Assembly (NCBI GenBank): GCA_963846495.1
Contig: CAWJWP010000016.1
Span: 310,001 to 374,000 of the forward strand
From: DASYQD01 sp963846495
GTDB lineage: Bacteria > Acidobacteriota > Thermoanaerobaculia > Multivoradales > JAIOJS01
DNA length: 64,000 nt
Direction of reading: 5' to 3'
Shown here: positions 40,014-52,551 of the stretch, piece after piece
Layout: every line of letters begins with the position of its first letter
Numbering within the stretch: position 1 is the first letter of the stretch
The notes under the pieces: model-generated
What the model was told of the DNA's origin: nothing
Database searches by the model: none
Seen by the model: the letters and a program-made list of their open reading frames with translations, nothing else
Program-made: the position numbers and the translations under genes

Positions 40014-41102
40014 ATGACCAAACCCGTCCGCATCAGCTACTGGTTCATCGCCGCCACGTTCCTGCTCGTCGGCTGGCTGCACCTCGGCACGCCGCTGCTG
40101 GCGGCGCTCTTCTCGTTCTTCATCCTCGAGAGGCTGCTCTTCTCGGGCAAGAAGTGGCTGGCGATCCTGCTCTTCGCGCTCATCCTGCTCGCCGGGTCGG
40201 TGTTCCTCGGCCGCTTCGCCACTCAGGCGGTGGTAGCGCTGCCGGCGGTGGCCGACAAGGCGATCCCGTCGATCATCGACTACGCCGACAAGAACGGCGT
40301 CGCGCTGCCGTTCTCCGACTGGGCCAGCCTCAAGGGCGTGGCGCTCGACTGGGCCAGGCACCAGGCCGGCTTCGTCGGCCGCTTCGCCACCGACGCCACC
40401 CGCGAGGTGGTGTTCCTCATCATCGGCATCGTCGTCGCGTTGAGCCTCTTCCTCAACAGCGCCGTCGACCTCGACCACGCGCGGCACCGCATCCGCAACA
40501 ACCTCTACTCGCTCACCGCGGCGGCCATCGCCGAGCGCTTCGGGACCTTCTACAAGTGCTTCGTCACCGTGATGGGCGCCCAGATCATCATCTCGGCGAT
40601 CAACACCACGCTCACCGCCCTCTTCGTGCTCTTCGCCGGGCTGCCCAACGCCGCGGTGATCCTCGGCGTCACCTTCCTCTGCGGCATGCTGCCGGTCATC
40701 GGCAACCTGATCAGCAACACCGTCATCGTCGCCATCGCCTTCACGGTGTCGCCGCGGATGGCGCTCTTCGCCCTCGGCTTCCTCGTCGTCGTCCACAAGC
40801 TCGAGTACTTCCTCAACAGCAAGATCATCGGCGACCGCATCCGCAACCCGGTTTGGCTGACGCTCCTCGGCTTGATCCTCGGCGAGAAGCTGATGGGGAT
40901 CCCGGGGATGATCATCGCGCCGGTGCTGCTCAACTACATCAAGGTGGAAGCGGCGGCGATCGAGGTCGAGGAGGAGCGCGCCGTGACGACGGCGCCGACT
41001 AGCGCGGACGCCCCGCGGCCGACCATCGTGGCGGGGCCCGAGCCGCCGGCGCCGGCGACACCGCCGCTCGAAGCCGTCGAGCCGACACGCGCCAGCCGCT
41101 GA
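40014..41102 (+). CDS. AI-2E family transporter (PerM-like permease)
   Basis: The protein has 362 residues. There are about seven hydrophobic segments with the family's long extracytoplasmic loop after the third (FLGRFATQAVVALPAVADKA), and the conserved C-terminal motifs LNSKIIGDRIRNPVWLTLLG and GEKLMGIPGMIIAPVLLNYI. The last 45 residues are a Pro/Ala/Glu tail. ATG 40014 is chosen from the start of the first helix. Members export or take up small molecules; AI-2 itself is proven for only a few. It stands alone. Confidence 0.88.
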   Translation: MTKPVRISYWFIAATFLLVGWLHLGTPLLAALFSFFILERLLFSGKKWLAILLFALILLAGSVFLGRFATQAVVALPAVADKAIPSIIDYADKNGVALPFSDWASLKGVALDWARHQAGFVGRFATDATREVVFLIIGIVVALSLFLNSAVDLDHARHRIRNNLYSLTAAAIAERFGTFYKCFVTVMGAQIIISAINTTLTALFVLFAGLPNAAVILGVTFLCGMLPVIGNLISNTVIVAIAFTVSPRMALFALGFLVVVHKLEYFLNSKIIGDRIRNPVWLTLLGLILGEKLMGIPGMIIAPVLLNYIKVEAAAIEVEEERAVTTAPTSADAPRPTIVAGPEPPAPATPPLEAVEPTRASR

Positions 41103-41202
41103 GGCGGCGACATGCAGGCGCGGTTGTCTCGCGCCCTGCCGCCGGGTCTAAGGGAGGTGCTGCCCCACTTCCGGGGCGCGCTCGCTTCCCGGAGGCACCG
41201 CC

Positions 41203-44823
<3,621 letters not shown>

Positions 44824-44885
44824 CGGAGCTTCCTCCGGGTCGGCATCCACACAGGGCGCGGCGTCGGTGAAACCTTCCCGAGCGG

Positions 44886-44908
44886 GTCTACGTTCTACCC
44901 ACGTAGAC
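44886..44908. promoter_or_regulatory. Inverted repeat ahead of the DUF4097 gene
   Basis: GTCTACG (44886-44892) and CGTAGAC (44902-44908) are exact complements separated by nine bases, 22 bases before the ATG at 44931. It could be an operator or a small terminator for the upstream gene. Confidence 0.35.
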
Positions 44909-44930
44909 ATTTCGACCACGGGAGATCTCC

Positions 44931-45929
44931 ATGCGACGCTACCTGCCGTCCTTCGCTCCGTTTGCGCTCGCCGCCGGCTTGGCGGCGGGCCTGCTGCTCG
45001 CCGCCCCCGCTGCCGCCGACTTCCGGCTCGAGAAGACGCTGCCCCTCGCTCCCGGCGGCGAGCTCGTCGTCGACACCGCGGGCGGCGGCATCGTCCTCAC
45101 CGGGGGCCCCGGCGACGGCGCCAAGATCGTCATCACCTCCGACCGCGACCGCGAGGACGTCGAGGAGCGCTACACCTTCGAGTTCTCGTCCGAGCCCGGG
45201 CGGGCCAAGGTGATCAACCGCCGGCGGCCGGGCTTCTCGCAATGGTTCAGCTGGCGCGGCATGTCGCTGCGCTTCGAGATCCAGGTGCCGCGGCAGGCGC
45301 GGGTGGACCTGCGAAGCTCGGGCGGCGGCATCCGCGTCACCAACCTCGACGGCGCGGTGAAGCTGCGCTCCTCGGGCGGCGGCGTGCGCGCCTTCGACGT
45401 CAACGGCGCCGTCGACGCCAGCAGCAGCGGCGGCGGCGTCGAGGTGCGGCGGGTGCGCGGCGACGTGAAGGTGGGCAGCTCGGGCGGCGGCGTCACCGTC
45501 GAGCAGGTCGTCGGCAACGTCGCGGCCGATTCGAGCGGCGGCGGCGTCGACGTCACCAGCGTCTCGGGCGACGTCGCGGCGGAGTCGAGCGGCGGCGGCG
45601 TGCACCTCGAGGACATCGGCGGCCGCATCGACGCCGAGAGCTCGGGCGGTCCGGTGAGCGCCGTGCTGGCGGCCGAGCACAGCGCCGGCGGCAGGCTCTC
45701 GTCTTCGGGCGGCGGCGTGCGCGTCGGCCTCGACCGCCGGGCGCGCCTCCACATCGACGCCTCGTCGTCGGGCGGTGGCGTCGTCTGCGACCTGCCGGTG
45801 ACCGTGCAGGGCAAGATCTCGCGCAGCTCGCTGCGCGGCAACTTGAACGGCGGCGGCGCCGACCTCGTCCTGCGCAGCAGCGGCGGCGGGATTCGCATCG
45901 GCCCGAGCGACGACAGAGACGACGGCTGA
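44931..45929 (+). CDS. DUF4097-type exported beta-solenoid protein
   Basis: The protein has 332 residues, with a signal peptide (FALAAGLAAGLLLAAPAAA). From about residue 128 it consists of 18-residue repeats with the consensus (x)-S-S-G-G-G-V-x-V-x-x-V-x-G-x-V-x-A. Six of them are exact in length (45312-45635 in DNA), then looser copies. This is the DUF4097 'putative adhesin' repeat, predicted to form a right-handed beta-helix. GGAGAT precedes ATG 44931. Function is unknown; a surface or scaffold role is plausible. The gene lies alone after a repeat-interrupted gene. Confidence 0.8.
   Translation: MRRYLPSFAPFALAAGLAAGLLLAAPAAADFRLEKTLPLAPGGELVVDTAGGGIVLTGGPGDGAKIVITSDRDREDVEERYTFEFSSEPGRAKVINRRRPGFSQWFSWRGMSLRFEIQVPRQARVDLRSSGGGIRVTNLDGAVKLRSSGGGVRAFDVNGAVDASSSGGGVEVRRVRGDVKVGSSGGGVTVEQVVGNVAADSSGGGVDVTSVSGDVAAESSGGGVHLEDIGGRIDAESSGGPVSAVLAAEHSAGGRLSSSGGGVRVGLDRRARLHIDASSSGGGVVCDLPVTVQGKISRSSLRGNLNGGGADLVLRSSGGGIRIGPSDDRDDG
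45312..45635 (+). repeat. Six tandem 54-nt coding repeats
   Basis: Each unit encodes 18 residues beginning (x)SSGGG. Units are diverged at the protein surface positions but strictly periodic in length. Such arrays expand or contract by slipped pairing. Confidence 0.75.
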
Positions 45930-46597
45930 GGCCGCGCGGCCCGCGATGACGGCATCGTCGCCGGCGCCGGCGCCGCGACGGCCGCGTCGCCCCTGATGGT
46001 GCGAGCGTTTCGGGAAGATCGGCTCTCGCTCTCGGCACCAGCACGTTCGCTCTCTTGGCCGTGGCGAGCGCTGGCGGCTTGCGCGCTCACACAGTTGCTG
46101 GCCGCCTGCGCCGACAACGACGACGCGACGCCGGCGGGCGACTGATCCCCCCGCTGGTTGACGAGTGCAGCAACTATGCAGTAATGTTGGTGACATTGGC
46201 ATGGCTGTGGGAGGACAAATCGTGCAACCCGCACACAGCATCGCCCGCCTCGGCGCAAGGCCTCTACCCGAGCGACGGGCGCGGTCTCTTGCGCATATAC
46301 AAACAGGCCCGGCGCTCCTCGGCGTAGGGCCTGTGCCCGAGCAACGGGCGAGGTCTCTTGCGCTGGTGGTCAACGTGACCAGCAAGGACGCTGGGGTAAA
46401 CGGACTTCGCGTGAACAGACGACCACCCAAGAAACGGCGCGAGGCGAGAGGCAGGACTAACTGATGGCACGACGGATCAGTGATAAGGCCCGGAGCGTCG
46501 GCACCCGCAAGGACGGGAATATACGCCGTCACGCAGCTGTCGACACGGAGACAAGCCATCCGCTCGCAAGCGCCCCCCCGAGGAGGCTACCCGGGCA
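45930..46597. other. Mostly non-coding structured stretch with diverged 48-nt repeats
   Basis: After the DUF4097 gene there is no ORF I trust for about 670 bases. Two 48-base direct repeats lie at 46247-46294 and 46316-46363 (about 85% identical by eye), each containing a short stem of type CCCG-loop-CGGG. A further hairpin (GGTCA-ACG-TGACC core) lies at 46362-46383. An ORF at 46165-46464 simply reads through the repeats. This could be a non-coding RNA or remnants of an element. Confidence 0.45.
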
Positions 46598-46924
46598 ATG
46601 GCACTCAATAAGTCATCGGGAACTGAGGCAAAGAGCAAAGATAGGCATCGGTCACTGCGAGAAAAACAACCCCAAACAAAGAAACGCGAGAGCAGGAGCA
46701 GCCAGCCAGGCGAACAGGGCAGCAAGGCACGCCGATTCCCCCAGAGCCTGAGAGGCGTGAGGGTCATCGTCGGAAGAGACTTTGACCTCGAAATAAACGA
46801 TCGGAAAACGCTATGGCAACGGCTTAAGGGCGTTGGCAAGCTGATCGCGCTGATCGAAGCACGAGAGTTGTTCCGCTGGGTGGCAGCCACAGCGCAAAGG
46901 CTGCTTAAGGATTATTGGTCGTAA
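46598..46924 (+). CDS. Hypothetical protein in lower-GC islet, 108 residues
   Basis: The N-terminal half is very basic and Ser/Lys/Gln-rich (SLREKQPQTKKRESRSSQPG). The C-terminal half looks folded (LRGVRVIVGRDFDLEINDR; LKGVGKLIALIEARELFRWV). I do not recognise a family. Base composition is clearly lower in GC than in the flanks, like the next gene, which suggests transfer together. ATG 46598 has no strong ribosome site. Confidence 0.45.
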   Translation: MALNKSSGTEAKSKDRHRSLREKQPQTKKRESRSSQPGEQGSKARRFPQSLRGVRVIVGRDFDLEINDRKTLWQRLKGVGKLIALIEARELFRWVAATAQRLLKDYWS

Positions 46925-46988
46925 GCGCAGCTCAACCATGACCTGACGAACCTCTCACGCTGAGAACCGATCCTGCGGCTGAAGGAGC

Positions 46989-47312
46989 ATGCGAAACAAG
47001 AATACGATTCGAGTGACGGTAGATCTGACCGGGCTGTCCAACGAGAGACTCGAGCGACTGGTAGATCTAGTGGAGGCCAACAGTAAGGCGGAGATCATTA
47101 GAGACGCGCTTCGTCTCTACGAGTGGGCCGTGAACAAGTATGCGGAGGGAGCCGACTTCTACGCCGAGAATGCTGACGGAGTAGCGGAACGAGTCGTTCT
47201 CCTCGGCGCCGAAACAGCCGTTGCCCATCCACGAAAGGTGCGGCACGCCGACGAGATTGAGGCTAGTGAGAGTAGTGCCCGTCGTGGGCGGCGCGCAGCG
47301 GCTAATCGCTAG
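46989..47312 (+). CDS. Small ribbon-helix-helix-like protein in lower-GC islet
   Basis: The protein has 107 residues, with AAGGAG just before ATG 46989. The N-terminal part (IRVTVDLTGLSNERLERLVD, then SKAEIIRDALRLYEWAVNKY) resembles a ribbon-helix-helix DNA-binding fold, with one strand and two helices. The C-terminal part is charged. No toxin gene is next to it. Composition differs from the chromosome around it. Confidence 0.55.
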   Translation: MRNKNTIRVTVDLTGLSNERLERLVDLVEANSKAEIIRDALRLYEWAVNKYAEGADFYAENADGVAERVVLLGAETAVAHPRKVRHADEIEASESSARRGRRAAANR

Positions 47313-47419
47313 CATCTCGCAGCAGAGGCGACGGTCGGTCTTCCCGAGGAGTCGTCGGGGCGAGATCTCGATTTGTCACTTGCTCGCGATCGGCGGAACA
47401 ACCCTCTCCCGCGCCGGCC

Positions 47420-48526
47420 TCAAGGCCTGGATCCGTTCGCGGCCGCGCGCCAGACGCGGCGGAAGTTGTCGCCCATGACGAGGCGCAGCGTCCGCTCGTC
47501 GAGCCCGCGCTCGCGCAGCGCGGCGACGAGGTCGGGGAAGCGCGAGACGTCCTCGAAGCCCACCGGCGTCTCGGGGATGCCGTCGAAGTCGGTGCCGATG
47601 CCGACGCCCTCCTCGCCGACGACGCCGAGCAGGTGCATGACGTGGTCGACGAAGGCGGCGAGCGGCACCGGCGGCTGCGGGTAGGGCGCGAGCAGCTGCA
47701 GCTTGGCGGCGTAGAGCTCGGCGGGCCGGCCGGCGTAGGCCTCCTGCGAGCGCGCGCATCGGCTCGCGCAGGTGCGCCATGCGCTCGCGGTTGGCGCGCT
47801 CGGCCGTGGGGTCGAGGAAGACCGGGAAGGCGTTGACCATGACGAGGCCGCCGCGCGCCGTGATCGCCGCGCGCCAGCTCGTCGGTCAGGTTGCGCGGGT
47901 GGTCGCAGAGGGCGCGGGCAGAGCTGTGGCTCGCCACGACGGGCGCGGTCGAGACCTCGAGCACGTGCTCGACGGCGCGGTCGGAGACGTGCGAGACGTC
48001 GATGAGGATGCCGGCGCGGTTGAGGCGGCGCACGATGTTCTCGCCGGAATCGGAGCCGTCGCGCGAGAGGCCGCCGTGCGCCTCGTCGTCGCCCGCCGCG
48101 TCGCACCACTCGTGCGTGCCGACATGGGTGAGGGTAACGAGCCGCACGCCCATGGCGAGCAGGCGCTCGAGCGCGCCGGGCAGCGACAGCGGCCGCCCGT
48201 TCTCGAGCCCGAAGACGACGCCGATCGGCGCCGCGCGCGACCGCGGCGTCGAGCTCGTCGGGCGTGGTGGCGAGCTCGAGCTCGCCCGGGCGCAGCTGCG
48301 CGAGCGTGAGCCGCTGCATCGTCTCGGCGTGCGCGAGACCGTCCTCCGGCGAGAGGTGCGCCGGCAGGAAGAAGGCGAACACGAGACCGGAGACGCCGCC
48401 GCGCCGGAGCCGCGGCAGGTCGACGTGCCGGTCGGTCTGCTCCGCACGGAGGTCGGCCGGCGACTCCCACAGCCGCGTCGGCACGTCGGTGTGGCCGTCG
48501 AAGACGAAGAGAGGACCGCCTGTCAT
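47420..48526 (-). CDS. M19 (renal-type) membrane dipeptidase, three frame changes
   Basis: The start is MTGGPLFVFDGHTDVPTRLW, with the HxD zinc ligands in GHTD. Further elements are found in different frames: VFGLENGRPL and THVGTHEWCDAAGD (second frame), DVSHVSDRAVEHVLEV and VASHSSARALCDHPRNL (zinc His residues), MVNAFPVFLDPTAERANRER (third frame), then VGIGTDFDGIPETPVGFEDV and LRLVMGDNFRRVW (first frame again). Breaks lie near 48240, 47870 and 47755. Joined, the protein is about 368 residues, the normal length. It should hydrolyse dipeptides with two zinc ions. No signal peptide is seen. Confidence 0.82.
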   Translation of the reverse strand: MTGGPLFVFDGHTDVPTRLWESPADLRAEQTDRHVDLPRLRRGGVSGLVFAFFLPAHLSPEDGLAHAETMQRLTLAQLRPGELELATTPDELDAAVARGADRRRLRARERAAAVAARRARAPARHGRAARYPHPCRHARVVRRGGRRRGARRPLARRLRFRREHRAPPQPRRHPHRRLARLRPRRRARARGLDRARRGEPQLCPRPLRPPAQPDRRAGARRSRRAAASSWSTPSRSSSTPRPSAPTASAWRTCASRCARSQEAYAGRPAELYAAKLQLLAPYPQPPVPLAAFVDHVMHLLGVVGEEGVGIGTDFDGIPETPVGFEDVSRFPDLVAALRERGLDERTLRLVMGDNFRRVWRAAANGSRP

Positions 48527-48689
48527 CGGTGGGCGAATGGTAGCGGCTTCGGCCGCTCGTTGGGCGGGAATTCCGGCCCGCCGGCGACACGTTCTAACCC
48601 CTGCAACTCCCAGGCTTGCCAGGCAGGGCCGATGCGGCTATCCTTGGCGGCCCTTTGGAGAGACCCTGGTCCGAAAGCGAGGTCGAATC

Positions 48690-48923
48690 GTGAAGCCCGA
48701 CATTCATCCCGAGCTCCACCTGGTCACCGCGGTGTGCGCCTGCGGCAACACCTTCCAGCTGCACTCGACGCAGCAGGAGCTGCGCCTCGAGCTGTGCAAC
48801 GACTGCCACCCCTACTTCACCGGCAAGCAGAAGCTGATCGACACCGCGGGCCGCGTCGAGCGGTTCAAGAAGCGGTTCGAGCAGACGCAACAGAAGCAGG
48901 CCGCCGCGCAGAAGCAGGCTTAG
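48690..48923 (+). CDS. rpmE: 50S ribosomal protein L31 (zinc-binding form)
   Basis: The protein has 77 residues from GTG 48690. It follows the L31 pattern: KPDIHPELHLVTAVCACGNT, then EICSxCHP-type LCNDCHPYFTGKQKLIDTAG and RVERFKKRF. All four zinc cysteines are present (C-x-C and C-x-x-C), so this is the C+ form. The Gln/Lys/Ala-rich tail is slightly longer than usual. It heads the rpmE-prfA-prmC-murA run. Confidence 0.95.
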   Translation: MKPDIHPELHLVTAVCACGNTFQLHSTQQELRLELCNDCHPYFTGKQKLIDTAGRVERFKKRFEQTQQKQAAAQKQA

Positions 48924-49039
48924 CTCCGCTCGCCGCATCGATCCGAGGGCCGCTCCGCGTGGAGCGGCCCTTGGTATTTGTGGACACCGGATGCGTCGTG
49001 GAGCGCGACTAACCTCTTCCTGCCTCGAGGCCGACGCCG

Positions 49040-50119
49040 ATGATCGAGAAACTCGCCGAGATCGAACGCACGCACGACGAGCTGAGCGCCCGTCTCACCG
49101 ACCCCGCGGTGCTGGCGCAGCCGACGCAGGTGCGCGAGGTGTCGAAGGCGCTCGCCGACCTCGAGCCGGTGGTCAAGCTCTACCGCGAGCTGCGCGACGT
49201 CGACCGCCGCCGCGAGGAGAACCGCGAGCTCGTCGAGTCGCTGTCCAAGGGCGACGAGCTCGCCGCGCTCGCCGAGGAGGAGCGCGCCGGGCTGGACAGC
49301 CGGCGCGAGGCGCTGCTCGCCGACCTGAAGCGCGAGATCGCGCCCAAGGACCCGCACGACGGCCGCAACGTCGTGCTCGAGATCCGCGCCGGCACCGGCG
49401 GCGACGAGGCCTCGCTCTTCGCGGCCGAGCTCTTCCGCATGTACACGCGCTTCGCCGAGGGGCAGGGCTGGCGCGTCGAGGTCATCGACCTCTCGGAGTC
49501 CGGCGTCGGCGGCGTCAAGGAGGTCTCGGCGATCGTCGAGGGCCGCGGCGCCTGGCGGCGGCTGAAGCGCGAGGGCGGCGTCCACCGCGTGCAGCGCGTG
49601 CCCGCGACCGAGGCGCAGGGGCGCATCCACACCTCGGCGGTGACGGTGGCGGTGCTGGCCGAGGCCGACGACGTCGAGGTCAAGGTCGACGAGAAGGACC
49701 TGCGCGTCGACCGCTTCTGCGCCTCCGGCCCCGGCGGCCAGGGCGTCAACACCACCTACTCGGCGGTGCGCCTGACCCACCTGCCCACCGGCCTCGTGGT
49801 GAGCTGCCAGGACGAGCGCAGCCAGATCAAGAACAAGGCGAAGGCGCTGCGCGTGCTCAAGGCGCGCCTGCTCGAGATGGAGCAGGCGAAGCAGCACGCC
49901 GCCGAGGCCGAAGAGCGCCGCAAGATGGTCGGCAGCGGCGACCGCTCGGAAAAGATCCGCACCTACAACTTCCCGCAGAACCGCGTCACCGACCACCGCA
50001 TCGGCCTGTCCGTCCACCAGCTCGACGCCGTGATGCAGGGCAAGCTCGACCCGCTCCTCGAGCCGCTGGAGCAGCACTTCCAGGCCGAGCAGCTGGCGAT
50101 GGAGACGGCTCGGGCCTGA
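49040..50119 (+). CDS. prfA: Peptide chain release factor 1
   Basis: The protein has 359 residues. The GGQ loop is CASGPGGQGVNTTYSAVRLT near 230-250 and the anticodon-like tripeptide P-A-T is in RVPATEAQGRIHTS near 188. The coiled N-terminal domain and the SQIKNKAKALRVLKARL helix fit RF1 (UAG/UAA specificity). The GGQ glutamine is the usual target of the PrmC methyltransferase encoded next. The end is nine bases before the prmC start. Confidence 0.97.
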   Translation: MIEKLAEIERTHDELSARLTDPAVLAQPTQVREVSKALADLEPVVKLYRELRDVDRRREENRELVESLSKGDELAALAEEERAGLDSRREALLADLKREIAPKDPHDGRNVVLEIRAGTGGDEASLFAAELFRMYTRFAEGQGWRVEVIDLSESGVGGVKEVSAIVEGRGAWRRLKREGGVHRVQRVPATEAQGRIHTSAVTVAVLAEADDVEVKVDEKDLRVDRFCASGPGGQGVNTTYSAVRLTHLPTGLVVSCQDERSQIKNKAKALRVLKARLLEMEQAKQHAAEAEERRKMVGSGDRSEKIRTYNFPQNRVTDHRIGLSVHQLDAVMQGKLDPLLEPLEQHFQAEQLAMETARA

Positions 50120-50127
50120 GCGGTCTG

Positions 50128-51080
50128 TTGAAAGAACCCCTCGCCGACTGGCAGAAGGAGCTTCTCGACGAGCGGCTCGACGCACTCGAGCGCGACCTCG
50201 AAGGCACCCTCTCCTGGGACGAGGTGAAGGCGAGTCTCAAAGCATCGCGTCCAAACGTCCGGCAGTTGCTCGCATCCGCCCGCGAGCGGCTTGCCGCCGT
50301 GAACTACGCCAGTCCGCGCGAGGCGCACCTGCTGCTCGGGCACGTGCTCGGTATCGGCGAGGCGTCGCTGCTGGCGCGCGATGACGAAGCGGTGCGTCGT
50401 GATGACGCGCAGCGGTTCGAGGAGCTGATCAGCGGCGGCTCGCTGGCGAGCCGGTCGCGTACCTCGTCGGTAGCAAGGAGTTCTACGGGCGACCGTTCGT
50501 TGTCGATTCGCGAGTGCTAGTACCGCGGCCGGAGACAGAGCATCTGGTGGAAGCGGCGCTTGCTTTGGCGAAGTCGTTGCCGAACCGGCCGCGCATCCTC
50601 GACCTTGGCACCGGGTCAGGGTGCATCGCGGTGACGCTGGCTCTGGAGCTGCCGGAGGGCCACGTCGTCGCGAGCGATGCTTCGCCTGGCGCGCTCGCGG
50701 TGGCGCGAGCGAACGCGCGAGCGCTCGGCGCGCGTGTCGATTTCCTCGCTGCGCGATGGTCCGAACCGCTGCGCATTGAAGGCTTCGATCTCGTGGTGTC
50801 GAACCCGCCGTACCTCGATCCCGCGGGCGAGGTGCAGCCCGAGGTCGCGCGCTGGGAACCCGCGTCGGCGCTGTGGGCCGGCCCTGGCGGTCTCGACGCT
50901 TACGACGAGATGCTCGTTGCACTCGACTCGGCCCGCACCCACACGCCGTTGTTGCTCGAGATCGGCGTCGAACAGGCAGCGTCGCTCACTGCGCTCGCCG
51001 ACGACCGCGGCTGGCGCCTTGCTGCCACGCTCCGCGATCTCGCGGGCATCGAACGCGTCGTCGAGCTCCGCCGCACCTAG
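50128..51080 (+). CDS. prmC: Release-factor glutamine methyltransferase, one frame change
   Basis: TTG 50128 is the first start after prfA. The N-terminal 40 residues (PLADWQKELLDERLDALERD) resemble an 'addiction module' antitoxin helix, then the PrmC fold begins with LLASARERLAAVNYASPREA. The catalytic part shows LDLGTGSGCIAVTLALELPE (SAM motif) and VVSNPPYLD (NPPY). The frame changes near 50437 between ELIS and RRLAGEPVAYLVGSKEFYGR; one extra base there restores ELI(K)RRLAGEP, so a consensus error is likely. PrmC methylates the glutamine of the RF1 GGQ motif. Confidence 0.88.
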
Positions 51081-51199
51081 CCGGCGCCGCATCGCCGCGC
51101 CGTTGCTTCGCTGCGCGGCACGCTTCCTGCTCCGCTTCTCCGAGCCCTCCGCTTTCGCCTTGTCTACGCGGGGGCCATCGGCCAAACTAGCGCGCTGCC

Positions 51200-52456
51200 A
51201 TGGACCGCTTCCGCATCACCGGACCGAGCCGTCTTGTCGGCACCGTCGCGGCGAGCGGGGCCAAGAACGCGGCGTTGCCGGCTCTCGCCGCCACGCTGCT
51301 CGCCGACGAGCCGGTGGTGCTGCGCCGCGTCCCCAAGGTGCGCGACATCGCCACCATGCGGCGGCTGCTCTCCTACCTCGGCGTCGAGAGCCACGACCGC
51401 GACGGCTCGGTGCGGCTGATCCCCAACCACGACAACGCGCCGTTCGAGGCGCTCTACGACATGGTGAAGACCATGCGCGCCTCGGTGCTCGTGCTCGGCG
51501 CGCTGATGGGACGCCGGCGCCGCGCCCGCGTCTCGCTCCCCGGCGGCTGCGCCATCGGCGTGCGGCCCATCGACCAGCACTTGAAGGGCCTCGACGCCCT
51601 CGGCGCGCAGATCAAGCTCGAGCACGGCTACGTGATGGCGGAGACCAAGCGCCTCTCCGGCGCCCGCTTCCGCTTCGACGTGCAGACGGTGACCGGCACC
51701 GAGAACATCCTCATGGCGGCGGCGCTCGCCGAGGGCGAGACGATCCTCGAGAACTGCGCCCGCGAGCCCGAGGTCGTCGACCTCGCCAACCTGCTCAACG
51801 CCATGGGCGCCCGCATCGAGGGCGCCGGCGAGGAGACGATCCGCATCGACGGCGTCGACCAGCTCGGCGCCGCCGAGCACGAGATCATCGGCGACCGCAT
51901 CGAGGGCGGCACCTACCTCGTGGGTGCCGCAATGACCGGTGGCGACGTCACCTTGACCGGTGCCGACCCCGGCGACCTCGGCCCGCTGCTCGAGGTGCTC
52001 GCCGCCGCCGGCGCCGACGTGTCGACGAGCGAGGACGGCATCCGCGTCCGCCGCAACGGCACGCTGCGCGCGCACGACGTGGCGACGGCGCCGCATCCCG
52101 GCTTCCCCACCGACCTCCAGGCGCAGTACCTGGCGCTGATGACGCAGGCCGAGGGCACCGCGCACATCACCGAGACGATCTTCGAGAACCGCTTCCAGCA
52201 CGTCGCCGAGCTGCTGCGCATGGGCGCCGACATCCACGTCGACGGCCGCGACGCCGTCGTGCGCGGGCCGCGCTCGCTCTCCGGCGCCAACGTCATGGCG
52301 ACCGACCTGCGCGCCTCGGCCTGCCTCGTCGTCGCCGGCGTCGCCGCCGCCGGCGAGACGATCGTCGACCGCATCTACCACCTCGACCGCGGCTACGAGG
52401 GCATGGAGAAGAAGCTGCAGAGCCTCGGCGCGCAGGTGGAACGGATCTCGGACTGA
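51200..52456 (+). CDS. murA: UDP-N-acetylglucosamine 1-carboxyvinyltransferase
   Basis: The protein has 418 residues. The catalytic cysteine is in VSLPGGCAIGVRPIDQH (equivalent of Cys115), and the N-terminal GAKNAALPALAATLLAD and the C-terminal GYEGMEKKLQSLGAQVERI match MurA. It transfers enolpyruvate from PEP to UDP-GlcNAc as the first committed step of peptidoglycan synthesis. It starts 120 bases after prmC. The cysteine makes it fosfomycin-sensitive in principle. Confidence 0.97.
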   Translation: MDRFRITGPSRLVGTVAASGAKNAALPALAATLLADEPVVLRRVPKVRDIATMRRLLSYLGVESHDRDGSVRLIPNHDNAPFEALYDMVKTMRASVLVLGALMGRRRRARVSLPGGCAIGVRPIDQHLKGLDALGAQIKLEHGYVMAETKRLSGARFRFDVQTVTGTENILMAAALAEGETILENCAREPEVVDLANLLNAMGARIEGAGEETIRIDGVDQLGAAEHEIIGDRIEGGTYLVGAAMTGGDVTLTGADPGDLGPLLEVLAAAGADVSTSEDGIRVRRNGTLRAHDVATAPHPGFPTDLQAQYLALMTQAEGTAHITETIFENRFQHVAELLRMGADIHVDGRDAVVRGPRSLSGANVMATDLRASACLVVAGVAAAGETIVDRIYHLDRGYEGMEKKLQSLGAQVERISD

Positions 52457-52551
52457 CGCGTGCGCAGCGTCACCCGCTGGCGTCAGCCCACCGTGGCAGA
52501 CCGCACGACATTCGCGGCGGCTTCGCGCCGCTGAGCGCCACCCTGAACATC

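Noticed and set aside
36359..40033. One continuous minus-strand frame of 1,224 codons over the oxidase operon
   Set aside because: It reads through the oxidase gene in the wrong frame before entering the decarboxylase gene; the oxidase has its own frame with clear motifs.
46165..46464. Possible 99-residue gene in the islet
   Set aside because: It simply translates the two 48-base repeats and has no ribosome binding site.
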